NCBI GenBank assembly: GCA_914767715.1
Contig: OU612074.1
Span: forward strand, 8,263,501-8,327,500
Direction: 5' to 3'
Length of the DNA: 64,000 nt
Source: Membranipora membranacea
Taxonomy: Eukaryota; Bryozoa; Gymnolaemata; Cheilostomatida; Membraniporidae
The notes under the pieces are model-generated. The model was not told where the DNA came from. It worked only from the letters and a program-made list of their open reading frames with translations, and made no database searches. Below are positions 59,901-64,000 of the stretch, piece after piece (the first letter of the stretch is position 1; the number at the start of each line of letters is the position of its first letter). The position numbers were made by a program, and so were the translations under genes.

Positions 59901-62900
59901 GGCTCTGTGGGTCTCCGTTCTCCGTCAGCGCCAACTTTAACGACGTCCACTTTCACACTAAAAAAACATGCCAAACGGCAGCAGTAAAAAATTAAATCTC
60001 TGTCGCAATCATACCTAACTCCGACCAGTTCAAGCCCCCGAGGACCTTATTTGAAATCCAGAATATGGAGATCCTCGGATTACCTGGTGGCTAATTAAGC
60101 TGACTTTAAATTTTCAAAAATATACCAAGGGTGGGTATCATGGTTTTTTTTCGCTCGGGTCAAAAAATAGATTTGCTTCCAACCTACCTCGTAAGGAGGA
60201 GCAACTCCTGCTTGTCTCAAATCTGAAATCCGTTTGGCTCTGTGGGCCTCCGTTCTCCGTCAGCGCCAACTTTAACGACGTCCACTTTCACACTAAAAAA
60301 ACATGCCAAACGGCAGCAGTAAAAAATTAAATCTCTGTCGCAATCATACCTAACTCCGACCAGTTCAAGCCCCCAAGGACCTTATTTGAAATCCAGAATA
60401 TGGAGATCCTCGGATAACCTGGTGGCTAATTAAGCTGACTTTAAATTTTCAAAAATATACCAAGGGTGGGTATCATGGTTTTTTTTCGCTCGGGTCAAAA
60501 AATAGATTTGCTTCCAACCTACCTCATAAGGAGGAGCAACTCCTGCTTGTCTCAAATCTGAAATCCGTTTGGCTCTGTGGGTCTCCGTTCTCCGTCAGCG
60601 CCAACTTTAACGACGTCCACTTTCACACTAAAAAAACATGCCAAACGGCAGCAGTAAAAAATTAAATCTCTGTCGCAATCATACCTAACTCCGACCAGTT
60701 CAAGCCCCCAAGGACCTTATTTGAAATCCAGAATATGGAGATCCTCGGATAACCTGGTGGCTAATTAAGCTGACTTTAAATTTTCAAAAATATACCAAGG
60801 GTGGGTATCATGGTTTTTTTTCGCTCGGGTCAAAAAATAGATTTGCTTCCAACCTACCTCATAAGGAGGAGCAACTCCTGCTTGTCTCAAATCTGAAATC
60901 CGTTTGGCTCTGTAGGTCTCCGTTCTCCGTCAGCGCCAACTTTAACGACGTCCACTTTCACACTAAAAAAACATGCCAAACGGCAGCAGTAAAAAATTAA
61001 ATCTCTGTCGCAATCATACCTAACTCCGACCAGTTCAAGCCCCCAAGGACATTATTTGAAATCCAGAATATGGAGATCCTCGGATAACCTGGTGGCTAAT
61101 TAAGCTGACTTTAAATTTTCAAAAATATACCAAGGGTGGGTATCATGGTTTTTTTTCGCTCGGGTCAAAAAATAGATTTGCTTCCAACCTACCTCATAAG
61201 GAGGAGCAAATCCTGTTTGTCTCAAATCTGAATTCCGTTTGGCTCTGTGGGTCTCCGTTCTCCGTCAGCGCCAACTTTAACGACGTCCACTTTCACACTA
61301 AAGAAACATGCCAAACGGCAGCAGTAAAAAATTAAATCTCTGTCGCAATCATACCTAACTCCGACCAGTTCAAGCCCCCAAGGACCTTATTTGAAATCCA
61401 GAATATGGAGATCCTCGGATAAGCTGGTGGCTAATTAAGCTGACTTTAAATTTTCAAAAATATACCAAGGGTGGGTATCATGGTTTTTTTTCGCTCGGGT
61501 CAAAAAATAGATTTGCTTCCAACCTACCCCATAAGGAGGAGCAACTCCTGCTTGTCTCAAATCTGAAATCCGTTTGGCTCTGTGGGTCTCCGTTCTCCAT
61601 CAGCGCCAACTTTAACGACGTCCACTTTCACACTAAAAAAACATGCCAAACGGCAGCAGTAAAAAATTAAATCTCTGTCGCAATCATACCTAACTCCGAC
61701 CAGTTCAAGCCCCCAAGGACCTTATTTGAAATCCAGAATATGGAGATCCTCGGATAAGCTGGTGGCTAATTAAGCTGACTTTAAATTTTCAAAAATATAC
61801 CAAGGGTGGGTATCATGGTTTTTTTTCGCTCGGGTCAAAAAATAGATTTGCTTCCAACCTACCTCATAAGGAGGAGCAACTCCTGCTTGTCTCAAATCTG
61901 AAATCCGTTTGGCTCTGTGGGTCTCCGTTCTCCGTCAGCGCCAACTTTAACGACGTCCACTTTCACACTAAAAAAACATGCCAAACGGCAGCAGTAAAAA
62001 ATTAAATCTCTGTCGCAATCATACCTAACTCCGACCAGTTCAAGCCCCCAAGGACCTTATTTGAAATCCAGAATATGGAGATCCTCGGATAACCTGGTGG
62101 CTAATTAAGCTGACTTTAAATTTTCAAAAATATACCAAGGGTGGGTATCATGGTTTTTTTTCGCTCGGGTCAAAAATAGATTTGCTTCCAACCTACCTCA
62201 TAAGGAGGAGCAACTCCTGCTTGTCTCAAATCTGAAATCCGTTTGGCTCTGTGGGTCTCCGTTCTCCGTCAGCGCCAACTTTAACGACGTCCACTTTCAC
62301 ACTAAAAAAACATGCCAAACGGCAGCAGTAAAAAATTAAATCTCTGTCGCAATCATACCTAACTCCGACCAGTTCAAGCCCCCAAGGACCTTATTTGAAA
62401 TCCAGAATATGGAGATCCTCGGATAACCTGGTGGCTAATTAAGCTGACTTTAAATTTTCAAAAATATACCAAGGGTGGGTATCATGGTTTTTTTTCGCTC
62501 GGGTCAAAAAATAGATTTGCTTCCAACCTACCTCGTAAGGAGGAGCAACTCCTGCTTGTCTCAAATCTGAAATCCGTTTGGCTCTGTGGGCCTCCGTTCT
62601 CCGTCAGCGCCAACTTTAACGACGTCCACTTTCACACTAAAAAAACATGCCAAACGGCAGCAGTAAAAAATTAAATCTCTGTCGCAATCATACCTAACTC
62701 CGACCAGTTCAAGCCCCCAAGGACCTTATTTGAAATCCAGAATATGGAGATCCTCGGATAACCTGGTGGCTAATTAAGCTGACTTTAAATTTTCAAAAAT
62801 ATACCAAGGGTGGGTATCACGGTTTTTTTTCGCTCGGGTCAAAAAATAGATTTGCTTCCAACCTACCTCATAAGGAGGAGCAACTCCTGCTTGTCTCAAA

Positions 62901-63971
62901 TCTGAAATCCGTTTGGCTCTGTGGGTCTCCGTTCTCCGTCAGCGCCAACTTTAACGACGTCCACTTTCACACTAAAAAAACATGCCAAACGGCAGCAGTA
63001 AAAAATTAAATCTCTGTCGCAATCATACCTAACTCCGACCAGTTCAAGCCCCCAAGGACCTTATTTGAAATCCAGAATATGGAGATCCTCGGATAACCTG
63101 GTGGCTAATTAAGCTGACTTTAAATTTTCAAAAATGTACCAAGGGTGGGTATCATGGTTTTTTTTCGCTCGGGTCAAAAAATAGATTTGCTTCCAACCTA
63201 CCTCATAAGGAGGAGCAACTCCTGCTTGTCTCAAATCTGAAATCCGTTTGGCTCTGTGGGTCTCCGTTCTCCGTCAGCGCCAACTTTAACGACGTCCACT
63301 TTCACACTAAAAAAACATGCCAAACGGCAGCAGTAAAAAATTTAATCTCTGTCGCAATCATACCTAACTCCGACCAGTTCAAGCCCCCAAGGACCTTATT
63401 TGAAATCCAGAATATGGAGATCCTCGGATAAGCTGGTGGCTAATTAAGCTGACTTTAAATTTTCAAAAATATACCAAGGGTGGGTATCATGGTTTTTTTT
63501 CGCTCGGGTCAAAAAATAGATTTGCTTCCAACCTACCTCATAAGGAGGAGCAACTCCTGCTTGTCTCAAATCTGAAATCCGTTTGGCTCTGTGGGTCTCC
63601 GTTCTCCGTCAGCGCCAACTTTAACGACGTCCACTTTCACACTAAAAAAACATGCCAAACGGCAGCAGTAAAAAATTAAATCTCTGTCGCAATCATACCT
63701 AACTCCGACCAGTTCAAGCCCCCAAGGACCTTATTTGAAATCCAGAATATGGAGATCCTCGGATAACCTGGTGGCTAATTAAGCTGACTTTAAATTTTCA
63801 AAAATATACCAAGGGTGGGTATCATGGTTTTTTTTCGCTCGGGTCAAAAAATAGATTTGCTTCCAACCTACCTCATAAGGAGGAGCAACTCCTGCTTGTC
63901 TCAAATCTGAAATCCGTTTGGCTCTGTAGGTCTCCGTTCTCCGTCAGCGCCAACTTTAACGACGTCCACTT
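56938..63971 (+). repeat. Irregular B-type stretch at the right edge (21 monomers)
   Basis: Twenty-one monomers with mostly private variants. ATGGTATTTT is near 57125, ATAAAGAGG near 57179, and GTCAAGAAATAG with GACGTTCAC at 57818-57940 resembles p15 of the 38-45 kb block. The only T-tract length change (T9) is near 58472. CTCGTAAGG with GGGCCTCC in the monomers starting 59953 and 62297 recurs at 2,344 bp (7 monomers), and each is preceded by a monomer with an A5 deletion. CTGTAGGTC recurs at 60914 and 63928 (9 monomers). No close block duplication is visible. Confidence 0.7.
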
Positions 63972-64000
63972 TCACACTAAAAAAACATGCCAAACGGCAG
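63972..64000 (+). repeat. Truncated monomer 192 (29 bp) at the window edge
   Basis: The sequence ends 29 bases into a new unit that begins TCACACTAAA, so the array continues past the right boundary. Confidence 0.97.

Larger units (their letters stand above)
1..64000 (+). repeat. 335-bp satellite DNA array, 191 full monomers, single orientation
   Basis: The same 335-bp unit repeats head to tail through the whole window. Counting a unit from the TCACACTAAA motif, starts fall at 1, 336, 671, 1006 and so on, with monomer 33 at 10722 and the last start at 63972. I tracked about 16 one-base deletions and 2 one-base insertions (near 7871 and 58472), which together predict the observed last start exactly. 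No inversion, foreign insertion or unique spacer was seen. Consensus GC is about 43% (143 of 335). There are about 12 CpG per unit. Both ends lie inside the array, so its true size is unknown. The genomic position (centromere, pericentromere, subtelomere or knob) cannot be told from sequence alone. It is not bacterial in character: no genes in 64 kb and near-identical tandem units. Confidence 0.98.
10722..64000 (+). repeat. B-type satellite subfamily domain (159 monomers plus a fragment)
   Basis: From monomer 33 onward nearly all units carry A61, G101, C163 and A317. Variation per monomer is clearly higher than in the A domain, and variants recur at fixed monomer spacings, showing nested higher-order structure. 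A C/G difference at unit position 131 (ACCTGG or AGCTGG) is scattered through the domain; about a quarter of monomers carry G. An A6-to-A5 shortening at unit positions 210-215 appears only to the right of about 38.7 kb. Occasional A-like bases occur at 27571, 37955, 40299, 49003 and 51408. Confidence 0.93.

Noticed and set aside
1-64000. CRISPR array
   Set aside because: Direct repeats are present but there are no unique spacers; the full 335 bp repeats. There are no cas genes.

Overview
The whole 64,000-base window is one uninterrupted tandem satellite array. A 335-bp monomer is repeated head to tail in a single orientation: 191 complete copies (1-63971) plus the first 29 bases of copy 192. 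The register can be followed monomer by monomer. About 16 single-base deletions and 2 single-base insertions account exactly for the final phase. There is no unique sequence, no credible gene, no RNA gene and no visible transposon, and the array runs off both ends. A block this long and this uniform points to eukaryotic heterochromatin (centromeric, pericentromeric, subtelomeric or a knob). 335 bp is about two nucleosomes, a size common among plant satellites. I cannot name the species or match the monomer to a published family from memory.

Layout. (1) 1-10721: 32 'A-type' monomers, extremely uniform; one 3.4-kb stretch (4261-7677) shows no variant I could find. (2) A sharp switch lies between 10704 and 10781, where four linked diagnostic bases change together. 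(3) 10722-64000: 159 'B-type' monomers, more diverse and organised into nested higher-order repeats (HORs). These are a 10-monomer block duplicated almost perfectly (10722-14071 / 14072-17421) with decayed 9-monomer iterations to about 22.4 kb; an 8-monomer block duplicated at 25127-27805 / 27806-30484, with a fading 8-monomer rhythm to about 37 kb; and a 20-monomer block at 38190-44885 copied to 45890-53589, with a displaced 3-monomer copy at the junction and an internal 3-monomer tandem duplication. A 4-monomer haplotype at 34170-35509 recurs 21.4 kb away at 55598-56937. The last 7 kb is irregular.

Reading. Nothing here works as an operon. The biology is in array evolution: repeated local amplification by unequal exchange or replication-based copying, with the relative order of some events readable from shared variants. 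The A domain looks like the most recently homogenised part visible. One speculative lead on origin is that monomer positions 53-138 carry short blocks in the same order as plant-type 5S rRNA (internal promoter region), followed by a T8 tract at 192-199, so the monomer may be a degenerate 5S-derived satellite. All comparisons were made by eye; alignments and dot plots should be used to confirm breakpoints.
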